From Scilla litardierei (taxonomy: Eukaryota; Streptophyta; Magnoliopsida; Asparagales; Asparagaceae): a stretch of 64,000 nt of DNA. The stretch is from the NCBI GenBank assembly GCA_030789695.1, contig JAULAV010008819.1:83511-147510 (forward strand). The letters run 5' to 3'. Positions 43,725-53,684 of the stretch are shown here, piece after piece. The translations under genes were made by a program, and so were the position numbers. Positions within the stretch are counted from its first letter, which is position 1. Each line of letters begins with the position of its first letter. A model generated the notes under the pieces. The model was not told where the DNA came from and searched no databases. It saw nothing but the letters and a program-made list of their open reading frames with translations.

Positions 43725-45301
43725 TTTTTCCCCCAGCCATTATTTCTGATTCACCACGATCACATCTTTTCTCAAGCATTGTCATGATTAGCTTGGGGGA
43801 ATTCAAAATTTTTGTGATTTGTTGTCGTATCATGTTGGTGGTGTGTGCTTGTTTATATGTGTCCGTGTGTCTGTGTTCTTGGTATAATTCGTTCGGATGT
43901 TTATTTTCTTTATTTTCTTTTTCATTTTGTGTGTCTTCCATGTTTTTCAAGTTTTTTGTGTCGGTGCATACTTCCCTCCCATTTTCCTTGCCCTCCCGTA
44001 TTTACTCTTATTGCATTGAGGGCAATGCAAAGTTCAGCTTGGGGGAGTCGCACTTTGTGCGTCAGTTTTGTGTTTTTTCACCGTTTTTGAGTCGTTTTCT
44101 TCGTGTTTTTCCTTTTTCTTTCCTTCTTTTTATTCTCCCTCTCCTAGAGATGACCCCTCATGATGAACTGCCACGGAACCACACACACATTTAGCTTAGC
44201 TACGATAATCACTTTCACTACCCCTAGGAAGCCGAGTCCTATTGCATTTCATGCTCCGTGGGTTCACTTGCTTTTGTGTGAGTTGTTTGTCGTAACTAGC
44301 TAGTTAGTGTGCTTCTATGTTGTGATTTCGTTTTATATGCCTATCCTTGGTTGACCCCTAGACTATCATGCTTCAATTTCGAATATGCGGTATTTTGCCT
44401 CCAGTGTCTACTTCTTTATGCATGAATAATATATTTACGCTTCAAATCGTATGTGTCGGGATTCTACCAATAGGACTAGGATAACCCATTTTGCTTATAC
44501 TCTGATTCGTGAAAATTTTTTCTTTTGCCCAAGTGTTTAGACTTTGATTTCTTTTTTGTTTTACTTGGTGCAAATCACCTCGTCGTGTACCGTTCTCCCA
44601 CTTGGGAGAGTACACAAATATATAGCCCAAAATCCAAAAATTCAAAAAAAAGAAGAGAGAAGAAAAATCCAAAAATAAAAAAGAGAGAAAAAATATGTAT
44701 AGCCAAAAATCCAAAAAAATACAAATACCCAAAACCCAAAAAAATTTCCTGTTGTGAATATCATTCCTATCTACCGTGAATAAAGGGAAGGCGAGAATTT
44801 GCACCAAGTGTTCTACTCCACACCTTCTCAACCTCCTTTGTTTTAGAACACGCTTGGCATAGGAATTTTCTAGCGATTATCTAGGCAATAGTGCGGTGAT
44901 CTTCTAGTCCCTAGTAGTGGAGTCCCCGACACATGATACGCTTCAATTCTTTTTCTATTCTAATGCATGCTTGAGCTATTATTCACAGCTTATTCGAATT
45001 GAATCGATATTTGGGTCATTCCTTAGGCATGTGTATATGGAGCTTTATTGCACAATTTAGATAGTAACAACATCTGCTAGCTCACGACCTCACTCACTCG
45101 CGCTTCACCGCATGGACCCACGACACTTGTATGGACTCTTATTCCTGGGTTTAGTGATGTGTTTACTGCATGCTTGCTTAGTGTGGTGAGTTAGTTTTTG
45201 ACGGGTGATCAAGGACTTTGCTTTCTTTTCTATTTCTTCCTTTCTATTTTTCCCTCCGAGCTCCTATTCTCACTCATCTTCCTCGAGGACGAGGAAGGAT
45301 T
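43725..45301 (+). other. E 3' untranslated region with internal PPT-like tracts
   Basis: No gene was recognised. AGCTTGGGGGA-type tracts at 43789-43800 and 44035-44047 match the true PPT at 45302. An A-rich low-complexity run (about 44620-44745, CCAAAAATCC-like units) is typical of Athila 3' regions. Open stretches here are fortuitous. Confidence 0.65.
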
Positions 45302-45316
45302 CAGCTTGGGGGATTT
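45302..45316 (+). promoter_or_regulatory. Polypurine tract of element E
   Basis: CAGCTTGGGGGATTT ends directly at the LTR start TGACG. Confidence 0.85.
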
Positions 45317-46842
45317 TGACGTGCGTTTATATTTTATATATTCATACACGTCTTATTCGTGATTTTCCATTGTTTTCCATTGTTTTGTATCTATTCTTTT
45401 GTGGTTTTTAGTATCTTTTCACTTCTTTATGTTGTTGTGCCATTGCAGGAGATTGCCAGCGCTGGGGATATATAAAGCAAATATCATGAGTCCCCGAAGC
45501 AACGGGAGGTACCATGCGCGATCCTGAGGGCCAAACGTCGAAGAATATCATATAGCAGCCCTCAACCGATCGGGTGGACAGACCCACCCGATCGGTTCAT
45601 GCATGAGTATACGACCCAGACAGAAGCAGCAGTGGAGAAGAGCCCACCCAATCGGTTCAGCGATCGAGTGGTTGCGACAGTGCTCAATGTCTTTTGGAGC
45701 TGAATTCCAACCGATCGGGTGAAAACTCACCCGATCGGTTCATCTGTAGCCAAAGTTCCCCAACTCACAACCCGATGACTCACTCGATCGGTTTAGCAAT
45801 CGAGTAAAGCATCTGAAGAACCGTAGGCCAAGTCAACCATCGACTCACCCGATCGTTGATGCTTCAACCGATCAGGTGGTCTTGTATTCTATATATAGAC
45901 CTAGGTTTTTTCCCAGAACGAGATCCCCTTTTCTAAAACTGTCTTTTAGGGATTTTTGGCAGCTGCGAATTTATTCTGTTTTGTAAGTTCTCTGATTGTC
46001 TTGATACTTGGATATTGTGTTCTACTATTTGCTCCGTATTTCTATTGCTTGATCTTGATTTTAATGGCCATAATTTGTTGTGTTGCTCTTTTTGCAATGA
46101 ATTGTGAGTAGTTACCTAATCTGGGACATTAGTGGAAACCCCTTCTTGGGTTCTCCCTAGAACGACCACAGGATTAGGGATTCGATAGGATATAGGAATT
46201 TAGATGGTTACGCAGGGCATTTCATTGTCATTGGCGGGAGAAAGACCGCCTCTGACCGTCGGGTCAAGGGGAAATAAAACAGGAGTTTGATCCCCTAGCC
46301 ACAGCTCACACCTCTAGCGTAGACATTGAATTCTAGCACGTGAGAATGGCATGATGAAATGTCGAGAGCAATCGTTGCGAGCTTAGTGCTCCTGGAGTTG
46401 GTCGTTGTTAATGGTCATGGGAATGCCCACCGTCCGAAGCCGTGTAGACCTGGCGTATCATCCTAGGCATCGACCGGAATATCGGGCCTATGGGACGCTA
46501 GGTATCACTTTTAGAGGCAACGTCTCACCCCTAAACCCTAGAATCCAATCGTATCCCTATCCGTCGGTCGTAACAGAGAGAGCACACAATAGGGTGGAAA
46601 CCAAAGTCCTGGGTTCCTTCTTATATCTTACAACTTTAGTAGTTTCATTTCGTGACAATCCACCGAGCGATAGGGCTAGCTCGCCCACCGGGTGATCTGG
46701 ATCCTGTCTGATAACAAGTACACCACACGCCTCCCCGTGTTCGACCCCCAAGCCACACTACAATACCGTGCGCTTGCGGTTATAAATATTTAAATCTGGT
46801 ATCCCCGTTCCGACTACACATTGCAAAATCTAGGGGACGTCA
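45317..46842 (+). mobile_element. 3' LTR of element E
   Basis: Partner of 23838-25376. The motif cluster is at about 45564-45880, followed by TATATATAG near 45890. Confidence 0.93.
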
Positions 46843-46847
46843 ACCAT

Positions 46848-47741
46848 CTCCTCCCGTTGGAAGCAATTTTGAGCGTCTTTGTTCTGAAAATCTCTCCTTT
46901 CTCATATGTAACCATACCTAGTCTCCCAGTTCCAAGATCAGCTTATGACACCCCTTGTTGGCTTGTTTTGTGTATTGCTCTATTATTCGTTCAATGGTAA
47001 GTCTTGCTTTCTCATGAATCTGTTTGACAAAGTCAGCCTTCTTTTTGCCATCTAAATTAACACGCTCAGTCAAAGGTAAAGGAGATAAATCCAATGGAGT
47101 TAAAGGATTAAATCCATATACAATTTCAAATGGTGAAAATTTAGTAGCAGAATGAACAGTTTATTGTAAGCAAATTCAACATGTGGTAAACAGTCTTTCC
47201 ATGTTTTGATGTTCTTTTTAATGATTACCCTTAACAAGGTAGACAAAGTCATATTCACTACTTTGGTTTGACCATCAGTTTATGGGTGACAAGTAGTAGA
47301 AAACAACGGCTTAATACTTAACTTACACTACAACGTCTTCCAAAAATAGCTCAGGAACTTAGCATCTCGATCTGAAATAATTGTTCTTGGCATGCCATGT
47401 AATCACGCAATCTCCCTAAAGAACAAATTAGCAATATGTGAGGCATCATCCGTTTTATGACATGGAATAAAGTGTGCCATCTTAGAAAATCTATCCACAA
47501 TCACAAAAATTGAGTCTCTTCCTCGTTTCATCCTAGGCAATCCTAACACAAAATCCATTGAAATATCAATCCAAGGCTCACTAGGAATTGGTAAAGGGGT
47601 ATATAAACCGTTGGGCTGAATTCTAGATTTAGCTTGCCTACATGTAACGCATCTCCCACAAATTCTCTCAACATATCTTTTCATGTGTGACCAATAGAAG
47701 TGTTCTTGCAAAATAGCTAAAGTCTTTCCAACTCCAAAATG
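46848..47741 (-). pseudogene. pol: Element B integrase core
   Basis: Minus-strand frame 47403-47711: [20 protein letters not shown], then [19 protein letters not shown] (zinc-binding CGRCVTC). Core: [20 protein letters not shown] (Asp) and [20 protein letters not shown]. After a stop the decayed frame continues to RTIISDRDAKFLSYFWKTL (second Asp) and [15 protein letters not shown], where the Glu of DGQTEVVN is Lys. Many stops occur down to the E insertion at 46848. Both the stops and the lost catalytic Glu make it inactive. Confidence 0.82.
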
Positions 47742-48548
47742 TCACATTAATCTCCCACCATGAGATTCCTGCACTAACAACTCTCTTAATGAACAATTAG
47801 GCACACATAGCTTATTTTCTTGAAACAGGAACCCATCATATCTAAAGAACTTACCATTAGGGGTTTTCTCACAAGCACGATATTCCTCATAAAATTCATG
47901 GTCATCAGCATATAAATTTTTAATGCACTCAAACCCAAGCAATTTTGCGTCAAGTGTAGAAAGTAATGCATACCTGTGAGAAAGTGCATCAGCGACCACA
48001 TTCTCCTTACCTTTCTTATATCGGATGACGTATGGAAACGTTTCGATGAACCCCACCCAACGAGCGTGCCTTTTGTTTAGCTTGTGTTGTCCCTTTAAGT
48101 GTTTCAAGGACTCATGATCTGTGTGAATCATGAACTCCTTTAACCATAGGTAGTGCTGCCATGTCTCTAAAGCTCGAACCAATGCATACAGCTCCTTATC
48201 ATACGTTGGGTAGTTTTAAGCTGCCTTGCTTAGTTTTTTGCTGAAGTAAACAATTGATCATCCTTCTTGCATAAGAACTACGCCTATGCCAATTCCTGAA
48301 GCATCATATGCAATCTCAAACATTTTTGAAAAGTTAGGTAAAGAAAATAAAGGAGTGTTGGTCAACTTCTCTTTGATTAGCTGAAATGCCTCTTCTTATT
48401 CTTGTCCCCATCTAAATCCAACGTTCTTCTTGATCACTTCAGTAAGTGGTGCAACTATTCTACTAAAGTCATTCACAAACCGCCGGTAAAAACTAGCAAG
48501 TCCATGAAAACTACGAACATTACCTACACGTGTGGGACTTGTCCACTC
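47742..48548 (-). pseudogene. pol: Element B RNase H
   Basis: 48183-48548 is decayed connection sequence with several stops ([51 protein letters not shown]). The open stretch 47742-48182 reads [40 protein letters not shown] and [19 protein letters not shown]. The Asp-Glu-Asp-Asp set is visible across stops. The end flows into integrase ([11 protein letters not shown] then a stop). Confidence 0.83.
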
Positions 48549-49335
48549 TTATATTGCACGTATCTTATCTTCATCAACATGTATACCTTGTGCACTAACA
48601 ACAAATCCAAGAAATACAAGCTTATTTGTGCAAAAAGTACACTTCTTCATGTTGGCAAATAACTTTTCTTTTCTAAGAACATTTACAACAGATTTCAAAT
48701 GTACTGCATGTTCATCCAAGTTCTTACTATAAATTAGGATCTCATCAAAGTAAATAACAATAAATCTGCCTATAAATTCACGCAAAACATGATTCATAAG
48801 TCTTATAAAAGTGCTCGGAGCATTAGTTAAACCAAAAGGCATAACTAACCATTCATATAAACCATATTTTGTTTTAAAAGCAGTTTTCCATTCATCTCGT
48901 TCTTTCATTCTAATCTGATGATAACCACTTTTTAAATCAATTTTAAAAAACACACAAGAACCATGCAGCCCATCTAACATATCATCTAGGTGAGGAATAG
49001 GATGACGATAGTTTATCGTTATGTTGTTGATGGCTTGGCAATCAACGCACATTCTCCACATCCCATCCTTCTTAGGCACAAGTAAAACTGGAACAGCGCA
49101 TGGGCTCATGCTTTTCCTCACGTGCCCTTTCTCCAACAACTCCTTACCTGTTGTTCTCCAACAACTCCTTACCTGCTATTGAAGTTCCTTTGTCTCCTCG
49201 GGATTGCTCCTATAGGCTGGTCGGTTTGGAATCGCCGCACTTGGAAAAAAATCAATCTGATGTTCAATCCCTCGGATTGGAGGTAATCCATGTGGTATAT
49301 CTTCAGGAAAAACATTCTCATATTCCTGCAAAAGA
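48549..49335 (-). pseudogene. pol: Element B reverse transcriptase with YFDE box
   Basis: Open from 49139: [60 protein letters not shown] and [20 protein letters not shown]. The catalytic box reads [12 protein letters not shown]: the second Asp of YFDD is Glu (codon GAG). Upstream, a 25-bp tandem duplication (about 49129-49178, CTCCAACAACTCCTTACCTG twice) shifts the frame just before GKELLEKGH. The N-terminal part (LPPIRGIEHQIDFFP-like) lies in another frame at 49180-49335. Confidence 0.87.
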
Positions 49336-50500
49336 GAAACAATAAAACTAGGCAAAGCAGATGAAGTTGGTTAGTATTTAAAATGCCTCTTTGTACAAAC
49401 GTACAATCATCGGCTGATTTGAAAACATTGCACTCTTAACTTCACTCAATTTTGCATAGAAATTCTTTTGTTTTCTCTTTGATTTTCTCTCAATGGCCGA
49501 ATTTTGATTTTCTTTTTCTCTCTTATTTTTCCGGCCTCTCTCTGATTTTCACTCTTTTTCTCATGTTCACTCTCTTTCTTTTGATCACTCTCTTTTTGCA
49601 ATCTCACTTGATCCTTATAAACTTGACGTGGTGTCTATGGTACAAGAGTGATTGGTCATTGATTAAGTACAAAGGAGTATTTGTTCGTAAAGCCATCATG
49701 CTTCACACGCCTATCAAACTGCAATGGATGCCCTAGTAACAAGTGTCCCGCTTGCATTGGTACTACATCACATCTACATCGTCTTCATATTTACCAATCC
49801 GGAATGCAACTAACACCTGCTTGTTCACCCTTACTTCACCACTATCATTTAACCATTGCAACGTGTATGGTCTATGATGCTTTAATGAAGGCAGTCCCAA
49901 TTTATCCACCATTGTTGTACTTGCAACATTAGTACATCTACCAACATCAATAATCATGCTACATACCTTGTCTTTGATGTAGCACCTGGTGTGAAAGATG
50001 TTCTCCTGTTGCACTTCTTCAACTCCTTTTGCTTGCATGCTCAATGCTCTCCTTGCCACCAATGTCAAAGCATCAGGGACTAGATATTCCTCCTCGAGAT
50101 CATCCTCTAATGGTGGCATCTTATCATGGTCAGAATCATCATTTTCGGTGACAATTTCACCACTGTCTTGTAACACCATGACCTGCTTATTTGGGCATTG
50201 ACTTGCCATATATCCACTGCCTTGGCATTTAAAACATTTAATGTCACGATTTCTAGAGGTTGAAGGGTCTGATTTACCTTGAGAAATGTGACAGATATTC
50301 TTAGACTTAGGCTCAGGTTTGGGCATTTGTGGCTTGTCCATCTTCTTTGTATAACTCGGTTTCCAAGATGTAGGACTTGAGTTATGGGCTGTACTTGATC
50401 CACCCCTCCTCTTGAGTTGTTTCTCCACTTTTATGGCCAAGTGCACCATGTCTTCCCACTCCACATAATGCTGCATCTCTACCTTATCATGTCTTCCCAC
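49336..50500 (-). pseudogene. gag: Element B gag C-terminal part and protease
   Basis: The open stretch 49763-50500 begins inside gag (EMQHYVEWEDMVHLAIKVEK). A zinc knuckle, CFKCQGSGYMASQCPNK (CX2CX4YX4C, with Tyr in place of the zinc-binding His), is followed by an acidic linker. The protease reads CSMIIDVGRCTNVASTTMV, where the usual D-[ST/G]-G triad is DVG. It continues KLGLPSLKHHRPYTLQWLND and stops. 49336-49762 is decayed linker to RT. The first ~300 residues of gag are missing, since only about 600 bp separate this block from the PBS. Confidence 0.82.
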
Positions 50501-51097
50501 CCATTCTTACTTCTCTCACTCTGTAATTTCTCTTTCAGTTCTTTTGGAACTAAAACAAACAATACACAGAATTTCCAATAACAATTCACCAAAAACTCAT
50601 AAAGGAACTTCAGATCTGAAAGGAAGATTAAAAGAAACACGGATGACAAAAATTTTAGAAGTCTAAAATTATCAAAATTTCCACAAAAAAAGATTGGTCT
50701 TTGGAGGGAGAATTTTCACACACACAAAAAGATAGATCTTTAGGGTGATGTGATTTGTTGTGCTGATTATAACCAAAATGAATGATAACACAAAAAAATT
50801 TGTTAATCCGGTGTAACCTTTTTTGTTTGGTTTTTCATTTCTTCTTCTTTATTTTTCTTCTGCTTTTCTTCTTCTTCTTCTTTTGCTTTTTTTTGAATCA
50901 TTTTTTTTGTATAACCAACAACTGTATTTTTTATAGTAAAGAAACGATATTTCGAAAGAAAATACGAACGAAGAATGGATAAAGAAATTCGACTAAACAA
51001 AAATATGTAAATCGAATTTAGAGACTAAAAGAATACTGAATAAAGAAAAGAAAGGTTTTTTAATTTAAAAGATAGGCAAACCTGATCTAGACTCAAA
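50501..51097 (-). other. Element B leader, no gene seen
   Basis: Leader with a TTC/TTT-rich run at about 50815-50910 (plus strand). No N-terminal gag motif was found. Confidence 0.6.
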
Positions 51098-51109
51098 GCT
51101 CTGATACCA
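51098..51109 (-). promoter_or_regulatory. Primer-binding site of B (initiator tRNA-Met)
   Basis: The minus strand reads TGGTATCAGAGC, two bases after the 5' LTR end at 51112. Confidence 0.9.
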
Positions 51110-51111
51110 AA

Positions 51112-51939
51112 TGATGTGAACCCTGCCAGGAATGACGAGACCCGACAACGAAGAGGAACCCAAGATTGTTCTATAATCAGAATTTGGATGAAGACATCGA
51201 CCCGTAGCACGACAAAAGCAAGAACCTTGGATGACCTCGATCCATTGCTTATTGCAAATAAGAACCTCAGTTTAAGGAAGACGCCAGAAACGGTGGTGGA
51301 AATCCGTTTGATAAGTCGATGGTGAACGCCATGGAAAACTCTGATAAGTTCGAATAGTTCTTCAAAGAACCAAAGAGAAATTCTCTCAGAAATTTTACCA
51401 AAAAATTAATCCCATTTTCCATTGCTTAGATGCCTTTTAATTACAAGGAAAATTCCTAAAATTTAGGCTAAAATTATGTCTACAAATCAGCCCATTAAGG
51501 TGGCTAATCACTTGCCAACAAATAGGAATGGAAAATAATTATCTCGGCATGCAAGCCTTCCAAAAATAGAAAAAGAAAGTAATTTCTAGGCATTCAAGCT
51601 TTCCAAAAATATAAAAGGGAAGTAATTTCTATGCATGCAAGCCTTCCAAATAGAGTATTTGGCATTCAAAACCTTTCAAAAAGATTACTCCTCCACATGC
51701 CAATTTACTTGCTGAATTTAAGCTATACATAGTTGGATTCTTCTAGAACTTGAATCATGTTGGGCCATCTTTGTTGAACACATGGCTCAAGTTCAATGGC
51801 CCTCCATGAATTTGCTCGAGCCCAGATCTCTTGAATCAGCCCGTTGAGTACATCTTTGAACCTCTTTGCTCGCAAACGCGTAACTGGTCCAATTGGCACT
51901 TGAACTAGATCCTTTGAAGTTGTTCTATGATTTGCATCA
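51112..51939 (-). mobile_element. 5' LTR of element B (828 bp)
   Basis: Partner of 22848-23680, with the same TGATG...CATCA ends. It also carries the pol C-terminal tail sequence (about 51725-51935). Confidence 0.92.
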
Positions 51940-52005
51940 CCTCTTGTTATTGGGCCTTCACTTTGAATGTGGTCTTCATTTTATAAGTTAATGGGCTGGG
52001 TCACA
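51940..52005 (-). mobile_element. Outer 66 bp of the element A 5' LTR
   Basis: CCTCTTGTTATTGGG to GGGCTGGGTCACA matches 3647-3714 of A's other LTR. It lies between B and the satellite and gives the true right end of A. Confidence 0.88.
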
Positions 52006-52185
52006 TAAATAAGAGAGACAAAATTCGGCTTAAAAATCATATCATTTAATAAAAAGATCGCTATATTCAACTGGAAAATAAGAGAAGACAAATTTAAGCT
52101 ATATATCAATTAATAAAAAGATATATATCTTTAATAAAATGTAGAAAATAGCACCAAGCTTAGAAAATCAGATATATAAATCTTA

Positions 52186-52337
52186 TCAGTTGAAGATGGT
52201 GATATCTCGGTTACAACAGACATTTTATAGATGAAGATGGTGATTTCCTGGTTCCGAATTTTGTCTTCTGTTATGTTTCAGTTGAAGATGGCGATTTCCT
52301 GGTTTCAATGTACATTCTTGGGCTAATTTTGTCTTCT
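52186..52337 (-). repeat. Inverted monomer segments in the satellite (block 1)
   Basis: Reads AGTTGAAGATGGTGATATC, GATGAAGATGGTGATTTCC and AGTTGAAGATGGCGATTTCC, then GGGCTAATTTTGTCTTCT. These are reverse complements of the monomer parts GAGATCGCCATCTTCAACT and AGAAGACAAAATTAGGCC. Three short antisense units lie in a row between sense monomers. Confidence 0.85.
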
Positions 52338-53530
52338 CCGATATCATTTAATAAAACGATCCATTTCTTCCAGAATATGTGAAAAATAGTCCAAATTTCA
52401 GAAAAATCCGCAAAAATGTCCGTTGGAACCTGGAGATCAACATCTTCAACTGAAATATAAGAGAAGACAAAATAAGGAAAAAAAGTATCATTTAATAAAA
52501 ATATAGCCATCATCAGCAGTAAAATAAGAGAAGACAAAATTAGGCAACAAAGATCATATCAATTAATATAAAGATTTTTATCTTCCAAAAAATATAGAAA
52601 ATAACCCTGAGCTCAGAAAAATCCGTAAAATGTCTGTCGGGAGATCGTCATCTTCAACTTAAAAACAAAAGAAGACAACGTTTGGCTATAAAAATCATAC
52701 CATGTAATATAAAGATCCATATCTTACGTAAAATGTAGAAAATAACCCAGAGCTAAGAAAAATCCGCAAATTGCCTATTGGAAACGGGAGATCGCCATCT
52801 TCATCTTCAAAGTGAGAGAAGAAAAAAATAGGACAAAAAATCATATCATTTAACAAAAAGATTCATATCTTCCCAAAAATGTAGAAAATAGTGTCGATGT
52901 TAGGAAAATCCACAAAAATGTCCGTCCGAACTAGGAGATTGCCATGTTCAACTGAAAAATAAGAGAAGAAAACTTAGTCTATAAAAAATCATATTATTTA
53001 ATTAAAAGATCCATATCTTCAATAAACTACAGAAAATAGCCCCGAGCCAAGGAAAAATCTGCAAAAATGACTGTTGTAACCGAGAGATCGCCATCTTCAA
53101 CTAATAAATATCAAATCATTTAATATAAATTTTCATATCTTTAACCGAAAAATACGCAAAATGTCTGTTGGAACCAGGAGATCGCCATCTTCAACTGAAA
53201 AATAAGAGAAGACAAAATTAGGCCAAAATATAATATCATTTAACAAAATGATAAATATCTTCCAAAAATGTGGAAAATAGCCCGGAGGTCAGAAAAATCC
53301 GGTAAAATGTCCATTGGAACTGGGAGATCGCCATCTTCAACTGGAATATAACAGAAGACAAAATTTGGCTTAAAATCATATCATTTAATAAACAGATCGT
53401 CAGCTTCATCTAGAAAATAAGAGAAGACAAACTTATGCTATAAAATTTATATCAATTAATAAATAAATCTATATCATTCATAAAATGTAAAAATAGCACC
53501 AAGCTCAGAAAATGATATATAAAATTCATA

Positions 53531-53684
53531 TCAGTTGAAGATGGCGAAATCCCAGTTACAACAGAAATTTTTGTATGTAAAGATGGCGATTTCTCGGTTC
53601 CGAATTTTGTCTCCTCTTATATTTTAGTTGAAATTAGCGATATCTCAGTTTCAATGGACAATTTTGGCCTAATTTTGTGATCTC
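53531..53684 (-). repeat. Inverted monomer segments (block 2)
   Basis: Same order of antisense units and same flanks as block 1, about 1,345 bp further on. Confidence 0.83.

Larger units (their letters stand above)
23838..46842 (+). mobile_element. Element E: Athila-like Ty3/gypsy retrotransposon inserted in B, carrying F
   Basis: LTRs of 1,539 and 1,526 bp (23838-25376, 45317-46842) open TGACG and close CGTCA, with perfect TSD ACCAT (23833-23837 and 46843-46847). The primer site is of the tRNA-Asp type. Its own length without F is about 10.7 kb, normal for Athila. Pol is Athila-like (RT with FMDD), and a 3' accessory ORF follows (42495-43724). Gag is largely lost. Palindromic motif clusters sit in both LTRs and before the accessory ORF. 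Confidence 0.95.
22848..51939 (-). mobile_element. Element B: Ty3/gypsy retrotransposon inserted in the A 5' LTR, carrying E
   Basis: LTRs 22848-23680 (3') and 51112-51939 (5') open TGATG and close CATCA on the plus strand. The flanks GCTCT (22843-22847) and CCTCT (51940-51944) match at 4 of 5 bases. The uninterrupted A LTR at 3226-3714 has CCTCT at the same place, so the left copy mutated. Without E the element is about 6.1 kb. Its pol is closely related to that of A, but its LTR is different. Gag lacks its N-terminal half. Confidence 0.92.
3226..52005 (-). mobile_element. Element A: Ty3/gypsy retrotransposon, minus strand, carrying nested D2, D1 and B
   Basis: Own parts, in minus-strand order, are: 5' LTR (51940-52005 joined to 21866-22847), Met-type PBS (21851-21863), gag start (20639-21188), gag end and protease (13011-14039), pol linker and RT (about 3850-5065), extreme pol C-terminus, PPT (3715-3730) and the 3' LTR part (3226-3714). 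About 5.1 kb of A remains in the window. D2, D1 and B each interrupt it with target-site duplications. RNase H and nearly all integrase are missing, so A is a deletion derivative. The right end abuts the satellite array; the left end is cut by element C. Confidence 0.9.

Noticed and set aside
23838..46842. Simple tandem duplication explaining the two 1.5-kb copies of E sequence
   Set aside because: TG...CA ends, tRNA-Asp PBS, PPT and the ACCAT duplication show that they are LTRs of one element.
48549..49139. RT as part of a bacterial retron or DGR
   Set aside because: Gypsy-specific motifs, LTRs, PBS and TSD show a plant LTR retrotransposon.
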